Shown: positions 35,870 to 48,928 of the stretch, piece after piece
Layout of the letters: every line of letters starts with the position of its first letter
How positions within the stretch are numbered: position 1 is the stretch's first letter
The notes under the pieces: generated by a model
Database searches by the model: none
Told to the model about the DNA's origin: nothing
Seen by the model: the letters and a program-made list of their open reading frames with translations, nothing else
NCBI GenBank assembly: GCA_036345935.2
Contig: JADWOT020000009.1
Coordinates: 1-64,000, forward strand
Source of the DNA: Taenia hydatigena
Lineage: Eukaryota; Platyhelminthes; Cestoda; Cyclophyllidea; Taeniidae
Reading direction: 5' to 3'
Length of the DNA: 64,000 bases
Made by a program: the position numbers and the translations under genes

Positions 35870-36850
35870 TTCGGTTGCTTTGAGAGAAGACGAGTACTTG
35901 AATCCAGAGAATCGACGCTTCCAACAGCGCTGCGTAATCTTCCTGGGACGAGGAGTCCCGTCAGACGAGATGGCAGTTCCTAGAGACCGTAAAATACATG
36001 CGAACGCCTAACCAACGCTGACCAACGGGGCAGAGTTTCGTAGTTTCATTAGCTTGGAGATCTACTACAGGCGCTTCGTTAAAGGCTAAGATCGCTAGCC
36101 CCTGCATAAAGTGACCGAAAAGCTGGCAAAACATTTTAAGTGGGAGGTCGAGCACCACAAAGCGTCAGAGGAACTAAAATAAAAACTACTCCGCAGCGTT
36201 CCATGCCTTACCAAACTTTGAGGCCTGCCACCTCGCACTTTCCCAAGGTGGCGAAAAATAAAGAGAACATGTCATCACCTACGCCAGTATCAGACTTGGC
36301 AACAGTATGAGACGGAAAATTGCAACAGGCCGTGAATTGTTCGCCACCTCCGCAATGGTTAGGCACTTCACACTACCTGATAGTGAGACAGCTCATAATG
36401 AGAACAGATTTTCAAGCGCTGACTTGCTTAGAATCAGAGAAGTAGATGAACCGTTCAGTTGCGCGATGGTTCGAGGAACTGCAGCAATAAAAATTTACAG
36501 TTTAGCACAGAAAAGAAAATTCGCAGGACAATGCGAAAGTACTATACTGCAAAACACTCATGGCTACAATGAATGGTGATATAGTGAGTAGGCTTCTTTT
36601 GAGCAGGCCCAATATACATTGCTATAGAAATACGCAAATTAACGATCCTGATACAGCCCTGACATACGATGAGTTTTCGACATCATCCCCTTAGGTCTAT
36701 AGCTGACGAGACAAATTTGACTAGCAAGGCAGCAAGTGGAATGTAGCCAAAATGGTTATAATTCGCCCTAGTAGTCAAAGGTCGCCATGTCTACCAAGCG
36801 CTTAGTAGTCGCAGGTTCGTCACTGCAAACAGTTCCCAGAAAGTTGCCCG
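35870..36850 (+). pseudogene. Ty3/gypsy pol fragment B (RT thumb, RNase H, spacer), decayed
   Basis: The plus strand gives LREDEYLNPENRRFQQ, VIFLGRGVPSDEMAV (35880-35985), the 'L.P.KC.F....V.FLGH.VS..GI.V' region. Then AEFRSFISLEIYYRRFVKG (about 36030-36090), 'FLGL..YYRRFV', PLHKVTEKLAKHFKW, then HVITYASIRLGNS and RRKIATGRELFATSAMVRHF (36275-36375), the RNase H 'YASR.L...E......ELLA.V..V.HF' region. RWFEELQQ and HRKENSQDNA (about 36460-36535) match 'RWLE.LQ....I.HR.G..N..AD'. DPDTALTYDEF and LVVKGRHVYQ (to about 36810) look like the spacer before the integrase zinc finger. Multiple stops are present. It overlaps fragment A in content, so the two are separate insertions in the same orientation, about 2 kb apart. 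Confidence 0.85.
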
Positions 36851-37334
36851 GGCAAATAGACCATGAAAGCAAAAGACGGTAGAGACCTCGAGCAAACAAT
36901 ACTTGTTACCCTTTCTTGTTAGCAAATTGCGGAGCTTCTGTCAAACCTACATCGCATGCAGCAGTTTTGAAAGGTCTTACCTCACAGCAATCGCGTCAAA
37001 TTAAAATCAACTATTTTATGCTCGAATTCGCTGGAGAGCGCTTTGCTGATGGCAAAGTAATGGGCTAGTCAGTCCAATTCTCGCTTGCGTCGATCAATGC
37101 AACGCTGTCCTCGGGGATGTCCTTTTAAACAACATTCACGCTGCACTTACACCAGCGTACTTTATCGAGGCAAGGTGGCAAACTTCAAACAAAGCACATC
37201 AGTACTAGTAGACCTTCTTCTTTCCTTCCGTCTCCCTCACGTCACTGTGAAGCACAAAGACAAACAACGCCTGCTTACAAGAAGCCATCTCGAAGCACCT
37301 GTCACCGACCCAATCAGAAGAGGTTAATCACACA
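36851..37334. other. No gene recognised; possible integrase remnant
   Basis: Position suggests the gypsy integrase should follow here, but I could not find the HHCC finger or the D,D,E core in any frame. It may be too decayed or truncated. Confidence 0.3.
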
Positions 37335-37890
37335 AATAACCATCGCACGCTTGCATACGCACTCCACCAACTTCTACCATTCATCTTGCTCCCCATCGTT
37401 TCAACCATCGTTCCTCCTTAGTGCCTCACTCCCGCTTCGTTATCTACTCACCTACGTTCCACTTCTCCAACCTCACTTCCACCGCCTCCATTCCAATCTC
37501 TCTGTGACTTTTCAACCTTCCATTGCATAGTTTAAAAGACGTCAAAGGGCCAACGCAGATAGGAATTCTAGAACTTGGAAGTAATTTATGTCACCACCTT
37601 CTCCTTCTCTCCTGCTTCATCTTAAACTCCACTTCACTCAACTCATTTACGTGTGCTGTCGTTCTAGCATTGCCGCAACTAGTGTATTTCACTTATCAAG
37701 GTAAACCGTGAAGAACGCCTTCGAGTATATCGATTTTAAGAGACCTACATCCCTACATACTTCACTTTAGTACATGGCTGGAGAAATGGGTACACGAAAG
37801 TATTCTGGAGAATGTGGAAGGAAAGGGACAAGGAATAAGGGACAGTGCCACAGCACTGTGCAGAAACATCCGGTTATGACCCTTCTCCAT
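37335..37890. repeat. Repeat R6, copy 1
   Basis: Three anchors recur about 941 bases downstream: 'gtcaaagggccaacgcagat' (37541), 'tacatggctggagaaatggg' (37771) and 'gtgccacagcactgtgcag' (37844). The first 180 bases are pyrimidine-rich (cttc/ctcc). No open frame is convincing. Confidence 0.6.
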
Positions 37891-38265
37891 CCTCCCCTCT
37901 ACTTATCTTCTGTGGGCGGCTAATCTTCGCCTCTAACACAAATATTCTTCCGAGTTAGTCGCCAATGGCTTTTTCCCCAAAAAAACAATAGAAATGGAGA
38001 GCTGACGCAAAGTAGTCTGGAAAAGGCAGCGCATTTAATTCAAAGCACATTGGCATTGGTGGTCAGTCTTATCCTCCTTCGCCGACAATACATGCGCCAT
38101 AATGCATAGAAATCGGCTCAAGTATAAAAGACACGGAGGGAAGTGATGTCTGCTCCCACAAAAGCACCCACAAGGGGTGACGCCTAAGTTCAACACCGGA
38201 CGGCGCTCAGAGATCTCGCGACGACACGTGCCACTAGTCGATTTGCTCGTGTGGTTTCAAAATGG
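37891..38265. other. Spacer between R6 copies; TATA-like box
   Basis: No gene seen. 'agtataaaagac' at about 38138 is a good TATA-box match, with GC-richer sequence downstream, but no transcript or frame can be tied to it. Confidence 0.3.
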
Positions 38266-38860
38266 TCCATCGCACAACAGAGTCGGACATGATTGACTGC
38301 GTATTGTTTTGCATCCTGCTGCTTATCTTCCCTCGGGGATTCGCCTCTTTAATAGTTTACCATTAATGCCTCTCCTCTGCTTCGTTTTCCTTCCCATTAA
38401 ATATTCTGTCATTTTTTGCTTCTGGCGCCTCTCTTCACCTACACATCACTCTCAATCGCCCATCCAGCCGCTCCGGAGAGGTCAAAAGGCCAAAGCGGAT
38501 ATCAACAGTAGAAATCGGGGTAAGTTATGCAAATAGCTTCCCTCCTCTCTTCTCTTGCATTAATTCATTTGCGTAAGTCATTTCAATATTATTAAATCTG
38601 GTACCCATTGTAATTTCATAAATAGGCAATCTATCTTTGGCATATTTGAGTATGCTGCTGAAAAAGTTAAGACTCCTGTCAATAGGTCAATTACCTCAAG
38701 TGCTACTCAGTTAGATGGCTGGATGAGTGGGTAGGTGAATCAGTTTAGGTGTAGATGGGAGAAAGAGGGAAAAATGCAGAATACTGCACCACGGCACTGT
38801 GCAGGGTCAGCTTTGCCCTTCTTTCAATCATTCCTTTGTCTCTTCCAGATGCGCATTCAT
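38266..38860. repeat. Repeat R6, copy 2
   Basis: It carries the three anchors of copy 1 at a constant offset: 'gtcaaaaggccaaagcggat' (38481), 'tagatggctggatgagtggg' (38712) and 'tgcaccacggcactgtgcag' (38785). Constant spacing over 300 bases shows real descent from one ancestor. It is either a tandem duplication with unit near 941 bases or two insertions of one element, possibly related to the gypsy long terminal repeats, which is untested. Confidence 0.6.
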
Positions 38861-41167
38861 GTGAATTAGCAGTGCAAAAAGCAATTCTGCCAGGCAGAGG
38901 AGTAGAAACAGGCATCAAAAATGTGACGTTGCCTGACTAGTAATCCTTAGGGGTGAACCGCCGACTTCTCCAATCAACTCCTACCCCGCACCACGCTTAC
39001 TTTGCGTTTCACTTCCATGCCCTTACATTCACTCAGTAAGTAGCACCAATGAGATACATGATGAGGTAATAATAATAACTTGTTCAATATGTGTATTCTA
39101 CAGCAGGAGCACTCCAGCACGGTGTGCAGGACCAGAATTGATCAATGAAAGTCCAATACTACTACCACTGTTACTGCTACAGCCTTCCACGCAGACACTT
39201 CTGAGTCGCCGAGATACCGCCCTATTTCTCTGAGTAAGACAAACAAATAAACAAGTAAACAACCAAACATAAACTCATGTCGAAGCTGAACCCGCGTTCA
39301 GGAAATCAGTGAGGTCGGACTTCCTACACTACATCATCGAGAACTGGAATTTTAGCTAACACGGTGGAAATCAAACATGCTTATTCGAAGAACGACCAGA
39401 ACAATCGTAATCAACAGATCAAAGTACCCTACAACAGCATAGAAGTGCGTAGGAAGGAAACTGATGAGCAAGCACCCATAAATAAATGGGTATCTATCAG
39501 TGAGAAAATAATGAATGAGTAGAAAGCTCTTAACAAAGTTAAAGGTCTATTCATCAAATTAGGCCCCATTACCCAAAACTCATACCTATTAAAATAGCGA
39601 ACCTTTTAGAAACAACCAAAACAATCTTGATTATTCGCTAGAAATGTTGCGCAGTTAAAACACCAACTCGAGCAAGTAGTACAAATGGAAAACAACAAGT
39701 CTTGACAGCAACTGCTGCTACTTCTTTAACACTTTTTGTATTTAAGCAGTTAAAGGAGGCAGACACATATACATGTATATATGCACACAATAGGTTCTTA
39801 ATCGCAAGAAAACCTTGAATAAATGTCAGGCAGCTGGGTTGGTTATAACTCTCCTTAACTAAGTTACGCATCATTATTAGAAGTCAACCTTCAGCAAAGG
39901 AGCTAACCACTTCTATAATTATCAAAACAATCATAATTTATTGTCTGAAGCATTGTAGAGTGCAAAAAATGCAGTTGTAGTTGGAAAACAAAACGCCCTA
40001 ATGGTCACATTATGAAGCTTTTGCGTTTACTCTAGCAATTAAGAGTGAAAAGGAAGAAAATCAGTATTAAAATGACCTGAAACCACAAATACTGAACTTG
40101 TGACCAGAAAGAAGCATTGAATACCTACCCGACTGATAGGGAACGAGGATCCCTAAAATGCACACCACTTACGCGCTCAATATACAAAATTAACCAATCA
40201 CCTCAGTGTATACTTGATAAAACAAACAAGCTTTTAATTTTTATGCTTTATCCTTAAGTTTAAGGCTGCTGGTGCTAAGATTTGTCCTCGGTGTTATATA
40301 TGAAGAGCAAACATATTACAAATTACAAATTACAAAGCATGCAGCAATGAGAAACTCAGCAGCGATTCGCAAGGATATAAAAACAAATGAAACTATTTAT
40401 GAACAATAAAAAAACAAAATCACATTTTTCAAAAAGGCAAAAGTTTTCTTGCTATTTATTTTTAGGTTTTAAGTTATATGGAGCGTGCTTTGTAGGTCAG
40501 GACAGGACGACAATATGAACCTGGTTGCGGAGCAGCGTGTTGGCTCCTAAGGGCGTGATCTATCCCTGTTTTGAACTCTCCTACAAGATCTTTATGTGCC
40601 CACTCTCTCGTTTATCATAAAGATGTCGAAGCGTGTTTAGACTTTTTAGTAGCATGGGCGGTAAGAGAGAAGAGGAGGAACGCTCTAGATCCGTTGCATA
40701 ACATGACTGACGTTTAAACTTATAAAAGTCCATTTCTCGTTTCGAATCGCTGTAAATTTTTAACAGTTAGCTTTTAACTATGACTTTTTTTAACTTTATA
40801 TTTCGATTAACTACAACACAAAGGACGGTTAAGGTTACGAACGAATAACTGGCTTGTGTGGTTTGCTCCACGTTTGCTTTTGCGTTTCTTCTATTTAGAG
40901 TTTGCCGATTTTTCAAAGCTTCTTATCGCTCCACTACTTCTTTCCTCTCTTTTTGCTCTTTCTATCTTCCATTTATTCATTTATTCACTGCAAACATCTT
41001 CTTTTATTCTTTTCCTCTTTTACCGCTCCTAAGTCCTCCTTCTTTGCTTTCACACACACGCACACCAGCTAGCGGCAAAATAAAGTTCCTTTATTCATGA
41101 CAGAAAAACAAACAGGAATCTCTGTTACTATCAAGCACCCCAGGGTTTGATGCATAAACCATCCCTC
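38861..41167. other. No gene seen; simple repeats and a pyrimidine tract
   Basis: A degenerate AAACA/AATA tract lies at 39238-39275. 'attacaa' is repeated three times at 40317-40337. A small palindrome 'tatacatgtata' lies near 39769. Positions 40870-41060 form a pyrimidine tract with 'ttcatttattcatttattca'-like iterations, ending in a short CA run. No coding signal was seen. Confidence 0.45.
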
Positions 41168-41922
41168 TTAAGACGCGCCTCCGTACTCTAGAATGCCATG
41201 CATGAGGACCCCAAAGGACCAGACATCAGCTTTAGCATTTGGCTGGTAGCTGCTCATTATTGCCTCTGGTGACAACCAACAAAAAGGGAAGCACCTGGAG
41301 GGCGATGAATGAAGCAGAAAGAAAGCAAATCACAAATTAACGCTTCAGGTCGATAGAGGAGGCGTTTATCTAATGGGCACATAAAGACCAAATGAAACTA
41401 GACTTTGGTAAAGCCTCAACTAAAGCCAAGGATTTCTTACTCGAAGCTAGTGAGCGTCATGGAGCCACTCTCGTCTTTATCACGTTCGACACTCGCAAAT
41501 CGCCCTCCATCACTTGCCTTATCTTTAGATACCTCTCATCCATTACAGCCATCCAATCAAACAAAATACGTGCAATCCTATTATTGTTGACTGACTAATC
41601 TATCTATTATTGCAAAAATGCCTTCTCGAGGGCAAGTTACACGTAACTTCAGTGGATTAAGGCAGAGGCCGAAGAACGTGCAATATGCGTTGATGCGAAT
41701 GTCTTTGCATAATCTTTTTCTCCTCAACAAAGGCTTCAACGTTTAAGCCGTTAAAACTCTACTTCACTACTGCCCTCAACTAGCGTGTGAGATCCGGACA
41801 GAATGTAATGAAGTTGCCCCTTACAACTTCCCCCTCCGGTTTCAAGTCCTCTTAATGGGTTGCAGGAGCCGTTGCACATAGACGTGCCTTAACGAGACCC
41901 ACCAGAAAGGTGAGAGGTCATG
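41168..41922 (-). pseudogene. Tyrosine-kinase-like catalytic domain, decayed
   Basis: Minus-strand translation across frames follows the protein kinase fold in order: EDLKPEGEVVRGNF (about 41855, glycine loop), AVVK (41762-41773, the ATP-binding lysine) then a TAG, NVEAFVEEKKIMQR (41705-41750, helix C), a frameshift, FFGLCLNPLKLRVTCPREG (about 41615-41672, beta4-beta5 and hinge), DLRVSNVI (41478-41504, catalytic loop, with HRD reading EGD), a damaged DFG region (about 41420), FPFCWLSPEAIM (41254-41290, the APE motif), and KADVWSFGVLM (41201-41232). WSFGV and the 'EAF.EE..IM' string resemble Src/Fes-type tyrosine kinases, but the subfamily is uncertain. A 50-base polypyrimidine tract ending TTTCTCAG lies just upstream (intron end at 41923), so this came from genomic duplication or decay in place, not a processed retrocopy. 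It is inactive. Confidence 0.75.
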
Positions 41923-44900
41923 CTGAGAAAGAGAAAGGGAATCGAAGAAAAAGAACAAAAAGAATGCAGAAAAGACTGATCAGATCTACTGTCAATATGA
42001 GGCGGAATTCAGAATACCGACTGTTACTAATATGAAGTTGTCGCTGCAAGATTTTACGCTCATGTCAAGCTTTAGCATCTTAGCTACAAACTGTTTCAGG
42101 GATCTTTTTGGGATTATGACAACAGCGAGCTATGGTATTCGTTTTATTTGCCATCATTAGGTCAACCGGTTCTTCTTCATTTAGGCAAGAGGAATGGTGC
42201 CACTGGCATGGTATTGAGCAAAAGCGCAATCTGATAAAATATAGCAATCTGTTGTAAAAATGCTGTAAGGATCATTTCATATGCTCAACCCAAACGCATT
42301 TCGAGTTGAATGCGGTGACTGCCGGCGCATGCAGTCCACGTGGCTGGCCATGTTTAGGCAACTGAGAAGCGCTTCGTCTGACATTTCCTTAGCTCTTGAG
42401 TGTCTCCACCCGATTTAAGTGTTACAAAGGCGCCTCTGAAGAATGATCAAATACCACAAGTCACCCAGTCACGATTTCTTTGATGTCTGCGTCTGCTTAG
42501 CCATGACGATTGTGATTGGGCTGTGAGCTGTGCCAATCACATGACGCGTGCTTATTGGAGGGCACTCATCCAACCAGGATTTGCCAGAGCCTCGTGCTTC
42601 TTCTCATTCGTTGGCGACCTCACACTCTAGGAAATGACGCACAGCACAGGCTCCGGTGTGGACAGGTTTGTGTGTGAGCAGTGGCGTGAACAGTGGTGAC
42701 AGCTCCATAGTGATATGTGGACAGCACAACTGTAGTGCCGTAGAGGCGCCAATGCTTTGACCATTGACTGACAGTATATTGATGCCTGTAAGACCTAATC
42801 AACAAGTTAGGAATGTTCTCTCCAGTACCTATTGTCCTTATCATCACCCTTACCATCAGGAAAATAGTTTTGTAAAATTACACAAGACCCCGCAAGTGTT
42901 CCCCTTCGACACAAATTATTGATTCCCATATCAGTGGAGCAATGCCTAACAGAACTAGTGCTTTGTAGCTGAGACGACAACGCCTATCAATGTCACCTAT
43001 GGCGGCACAATGAGGTGGCAGTCCTGTCTCTGATTTCTTCAATCATAGACGTCAGGTGCGAATGTCTTTGACTTGAAATTGCAGATCGACGAGTTGTTCA
43101 CAATTTATGTGAGGAGGATTCTGCTTCCTATCTACTTCTAAACCTGCAATGCTTTCCAACAGTTGAGATTTGATGTTAAGTGGAACGTGCCTTTCAGTCC
43201 CTTCTCTTTGTATCCAAAATGTCCTTCGCTGTGCCGATCCCCAACGGATCCTATGTTAAGTGGACTGGCAAGTAAATAGGTGAATGAACAAGTAGGCGAA
43301 TGTGGCTGGACGCAAAACAAGTTGGCTTCAAGTGGCCATCAAAACGCAAAATAAATCCAATTTCGAATGAAGCATGCAGCCGCCATACACTGACGTGTTA
43401 TTAACCTCACTGGGATCGGTTGTGCAAACCCTCTCACAGGAACCCAGTCAGCAAAATTGGGACTGATCGGGGTGGAAATGAGCCCAGAGAGGCGGAACCT
43501 GGGTCTCCAGAACCTTCCAAACAACACTCAATTGAATGGACATGCGTTATTGAAGACTCGCTGGTGAGTGCTTGCTCTTGTGACTGAAATCAAAAGCGCC
43601 GTCTTGACCTTCAGGGAGAGACTTCAGTAGATTTGATTGCTCAAGGATATAATAAAATTTTGCTATCTATCTTCAATAGACCGACACCACAACCACTTTA
43701 TCGAAGATAGGGTAGCGGGATGAGCCCCTTGCAGGTGTTTCGGGGAAGGAAGAGGATTCTGTTGAGTGCACCTGAGTGAGCGCGTGTGCGATGCATCAAC
43801 AATGAATATGATGCAGGCAATCCCATCGACAGAATCACTTTGGAATGCACCATTCAAGCCAAAACCAATGAAACAGCCCAGTTTATTTAAGATATTAGCT
43901 GCCTAGAAGATAATGTTTGCAAATACTGACTTGCCTTCACCGCGAATAGAAACACAAAGGAGAGTTGCCGCATGCTTATGTCTCCAAAACCCTTCAGCCA
44001 TCTAGACTTACAACCAGGCTCGCTCCTCTGGCTATCTGTAAGCTACTCACGGACTCAACAAGACTCTTCTTGCACACCACTCTGCATTACAGAATGGGTA
44101 TTATATTAGACGTTCATTAAGACTCCAACCACGCATACACATGCCTAATTCGAAGCAGTCACTACTGCCGAATTCCAATTATGGACCTCGTGCAAGCGCA
44201 TCACCTAAGGTTAGTAACGATGGCAGATTTCATGCAGATTGCAGTCGTCTTTTACTATCCTCACCATCTGCAGACAGCATCGCAATGAGCGTATAGAAGT
44301 TCCACTCAACGCTTTTGCCCCTTCAGCCAACACTCCTTCCTCCATTGCACCATTGACGGCGTGCCAATTTGCCATTTTTCACTGACACCGTGAGGTTGGT
44401 CTGTGAGGCGCCTCTGGACCCATGATCAGTGCATGCGCTACTCGAGCACTCTCGGCCGATTCGAGCACCTGTCTTGGCTTTACTCTGGGGTGAACGCCTG
44501 CAAAGTGCCCCCCATAACTACATCATTGAGCAAGGAAAACAATCCATTAACACTAAATTAAAAAGTCAGGAATGAAAATACACAGAGCACTATGCAGTAT
44601 AGAATCGAAAACGCCTCATAAAACGGCAGAATAAATTAAACAACAACACGATGTAGAAGCTTCTTATGCCTCTACATGAAAGAGAACCAAGGTAGCGCGC
44701 GAAAAGAAGAGGTCAGAAGCGATAATAGTTCTTCTATCTTTTCTTCTCCAAAGAGGCGGTTATTTGCGAAAATATCTTTGGCAAAGTGTTTTTTGATTAT
44801 AAAAATCAAAGGTTTTGGCCCTTAGCCACTCATGATATAAATATTATAGTCTTCTTGGGGATGATTTGATGCATATCTCAGAACTAAGGTAGGCTGCGTA

Positions 44901-47900
44901 ACGACTATCCGCATCAGTTATAGGGAAATTAATCTAAGGACAGCATTTTGTTGAGACAGAATAGCACCACTAGTCCGGTAGACCTCACGATGCTTTCACT
45001 GGTTCGACAATGCAATCTTCGCAAAAATGCAACTAATCACTTGCAGCAGTGCATGCGTGGCTTGAGCGCCATTTCTGCCAGTGTTGCCACTGCCACCTCC
45101 GACGCTAACATGGGAGTCTCTTACCTGTTGGAACTAAGCCCTCTACAGCAATCAAAGATCCGCACGTTCCCTAGCTTCCATGTCTGCCCCTGTCCCCAAC
45201 TTTTCCTCTGACACTCTACTCATTCTGCAAAACCGCATTCATAGTTGCGACCGCCTCCAAGACATATTTTATGCGGTTTTAGAATGCTTAATGGCCTTTA
45301 TTCATGTACATTCGCCTACAGTTTAGCAAGAAGCACTCTTCACTGGGCTGGATGATTTACCGCAACTCAACATACCCGACAAAGTTCTTGCTCAATTGCT
45401 GTGTTTTGCAAGCTGTTTGCCCGCACGCACTGCTGGCCAAGTTGTTGAATGCATGAACGGTTATGCCTCTGCGTTTCTACACAATGGACATACTGCATAA
45501 CTCCTTTACATTCTATCTAGAAATTAAATAGCTGGCTGGATTTTTGCCTGTACGCTTGCCTGTCTATTCGGCTGTTTGTTCAATACGGAAGCTGGTTGTT
45601 AGATTGATTGCTTACCCACATTCAGTAAATGTGCTTTTGACTGTGTAGTTGATCAACTATCTGCCATCCCAGCCTAGTTGTTTTTTATGCATAGCTAAAT
45701 CATTTGATAATTATTTAGATGCACCTACACAATTGCAGTGTTTTATGTCAAAATAGGCAAACTGCGCATCGGCCTCAACCACAATGTCAGATTTCAGAAC
45801 AGGAATGGCTACACGCAACTATAGAAGAAAGCAAGCAGCTGAGCACAACACAGACCCTATCTGGACCAATGGAGATTAGAGGAGGCGCACATATATACCT
45901 CAGCAGTTTCATCTCCCCTTACAAAAACAAGCATTTTCAGCATCGATGGCACTGGTATTGTTCGATGCAAACCATAACAACCCCCTTTTCTTAAGGAAAG
46001 ATTCAAACAGCTGAATTCCAGCTGCTGAATCCTAATGGCGACTTAATTTTTTTCAAAATTACGGAATTGGGAGTGGTTGTATATTTGTGCTGACGCAAAT
46101 TTCCTTGCCACAGTGATTTCTAGAAAAATCAGGCGCACCGAAATTGCCAGCTTTTTAAACTACAAGTACCACATGCAGTTACAGAAGGAAACAGTAGTCC
46201 AAGTTCAATTTCATATCAATTTTGGATCAAAAAGGGGGAAGCGACAATGCTAGTTTATGCCCATGCTGAAAGCATTTATAAAGTGAGCCATGCATCTGGT
46301 TTTCAATTTGGATCAACGCTGGTCACAAAAGAATTAGATTGTTTGAGAGTGCACAATTGTGCATTATCAATTTTCCGTGCCATTCTAGGCACCATCATCA
46401 TCAGGTTATCACCAGTTTTCGTATCGAAATCACACTCATTACATTTTGATCATTCCAACCTACAAAGCATTTTAAGATAGAACTGCAAGATGCATGAACG
46501 AAAGTAAACTTAAGTTTGAGTAATTTATTAGCTAGATCTTGATTGGAATGGAAAATATAGAACAGTTAAATGCTCACGCTTTTCTTGCCTGTAATTGTTT
46601 TACTATGGACCTGCCTTTCTAGCGCCGCAACTAGCCAGCAGATTAAGACGCAATAACGTAGAGCGCAGAACACTAGGGCTAATTTGCTACTGCGTTATAT
46701 GTGCATGGTCCTAAGCACGGACTAACCGAAACCATCCATTAAAACCAAAGATCATTCTGCTCTCTTCCCTGGTGGTAAATAGGGCGAGCAGTTCTTATGC
46801 GGTTAAAAACTTTCGCCTTTGAGCCTCTAAAGCTTAAAACTGCAACACTGTAGCTGTTGGATAACCTCAACTGACCACTGCTGTAAATGCGGTCTGCTGA
46901 TGTGGCTATTGCAGCCATTTGTATAAAGCGAGCCTCACTGTGCATTAAAAAGGAATATCTTGCAAAAAGAGTAGGGTCAAATCGTCCAGTGAACATCTAT
47001 TTTTGATCAGTGCGTGAGAGTAATGATAAGAAACCATGAAGTGCACACACTCTTACCCGAGATGCATGCAAAGAAGTGACAATAGCGGAATCTTGATTTT
47101 CGAATCATTTGTTAAGTCGCTCATACTAAGCAAATTATACTCCAGTCAGACGAGATGCATTCTTGTGGAATTCAGGACCGAGAATATCACTTTTACCAAA
47201 TAATCCCTGGCAATGAGGTTTTATTCTACTGGTTTAAATATGACACCTGAATTCACCGGAATAATGGCGTCGTAATACAGCAAAGGATCCAAATTATTGA
47301 GGCGAAGAAAGGCGAATGCCGCCAATGACCCTGAAAACGGTGAGAAAATTAGTTAACTTGAAAACTAAATGAGTAAGTTCATCATAGTTTTTTAGTAAGA
47401 ATTTGACCCAAATCGTGACTATATTTTGGCAAAAAATTTACTCGTTTACATTCTTAATTACTCGCGCCTTCAAGGGAATGCTACAACAACGTCTCCATCC
47501 ATTCTTCCCAACCATCACCTTTTTAAATCCTGTAATGGATCGCCGTTACTTCGTTACAGACATGACCCACATCTTTGCTCATTTTGCAATGCTATAGCGC
47601 ATTCCAGGCACCCTTTTGCACAAATCTCTACGTGTGATATGAAATGATGCAAAAGGGCGATCTCGGATACATCTGCACGAATGGCTATAGCGTTTATTAG
47701 TGAGACAATTTCTTGTACTTTTTTTAGCACCTGAGTACTGAATGCACGTGCTTTTTAAAAGATATTTCCTGCTTTGTATTGAATAGTCAAACGAAGAGGC
47801 GACGACACTCATTCCACTGCATTCTCTAATGCCAAAGCTAGATCACAAAATCGGTCAAATTTCACTTAATGACGCATTCATGGTGGAGTCAGCATCTTTT

Positions 47901-48928
47901 AATGATACCTATTTTCCCTTTAAAAGGCGTGGTTTACAATAGCTGGAATTGGGCGTCTCATAGTTAATGTTACAACTTTACGAGTGTGCCAACACAGGAA
48001 CATCCTCACTAAAGATGGACTGCCATTCCTTAAAAGCGAGTGCTTAGTCCACAAGTAGCGTTTATAGGCCTTAAGATTTTGCGATTATTTTTTCAAAGTG
48101 AGTGAATATCTCTTGATTCTGCCAAGTGAGGGCAGTGATGCTAAGACCGCAAGAGAAGTGAATTTTACCGCTGCAATTTCTAGCTATTGGTAAGGCTTTC
48201 TACTGGTAGCAGATGGTGGAACGTCCTTGCATACGTCTTCTCCTTATTTGGTTATTGTTCAGTGTGTGTAAGTCCTCCGTTTTCGTGAAAGAAACATGGG
48301 AGCAGAAGTTGCAATCCAAAATACTGTGGTAGTCATTCGATGTGGTGAGCTGTGGAGACGGAATCTGACCGCACGTGCCTCTATTTTAGGACTGCATGGC
48401 TTGCATTCTACCTAATGTAGTCGATTAGAGTCAAATTAGATAAACTTAGCAGCAACCAATCTTGTCTATTAGTCTAATAAATGCATTTTATTTCATTGGT
48501 TGCAAATAGGAACCGGTACCCATAAATTTATTGCGTAGACAACAATGAACAAATATTTGCATCTGTGAAGGTATATTTAACCTTGTGAACAAAGTGTCAA
48601 CGCTAACTATATGCTATCAAATCGGGGTGTGTGTGTTGTGTTTTCACGCAAAGGCGCTACAGATTTGATCCTTAAATAGAAGTAAGTAACGATTAACATG
48701 AGAAGAGTTGCTTGCGTTCCCTCCAAGCCGGTTTATCAATTTTTATGATTTTGGCTGTAAATGCACCTGTAGGTGAGCTAGTTTTGCTGCCGGTATATTA
48801 ATGACCCAAGGCCATGTGGACGAATTGTCTAACTTTTTAACGAGCACTGAGTTGGCTAAATTAATTAACGTTTTTGTTGAAATAGATCATACAATACAAA
48901 TAGACCTGAAAACAATTAGGGGACTTAC
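41923..48928. other. No gene recognised
   Basis: GC-richer up to about 44550, then AT-rich. A plus frame of about 60 codons ends at a donor-like CGCTG|GTGAGTG (43564), but no domain is visible. 'ctttacgagtgtgc' (14 bases) occurs at about 47978 and again near 51377, the only repeat hint. The minus frame at 46739-46996 is protein-like in composition but unidentified. No upstream kinase exons (SH2, SH3 or receptor domains) were found. Confidence 0.35.
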
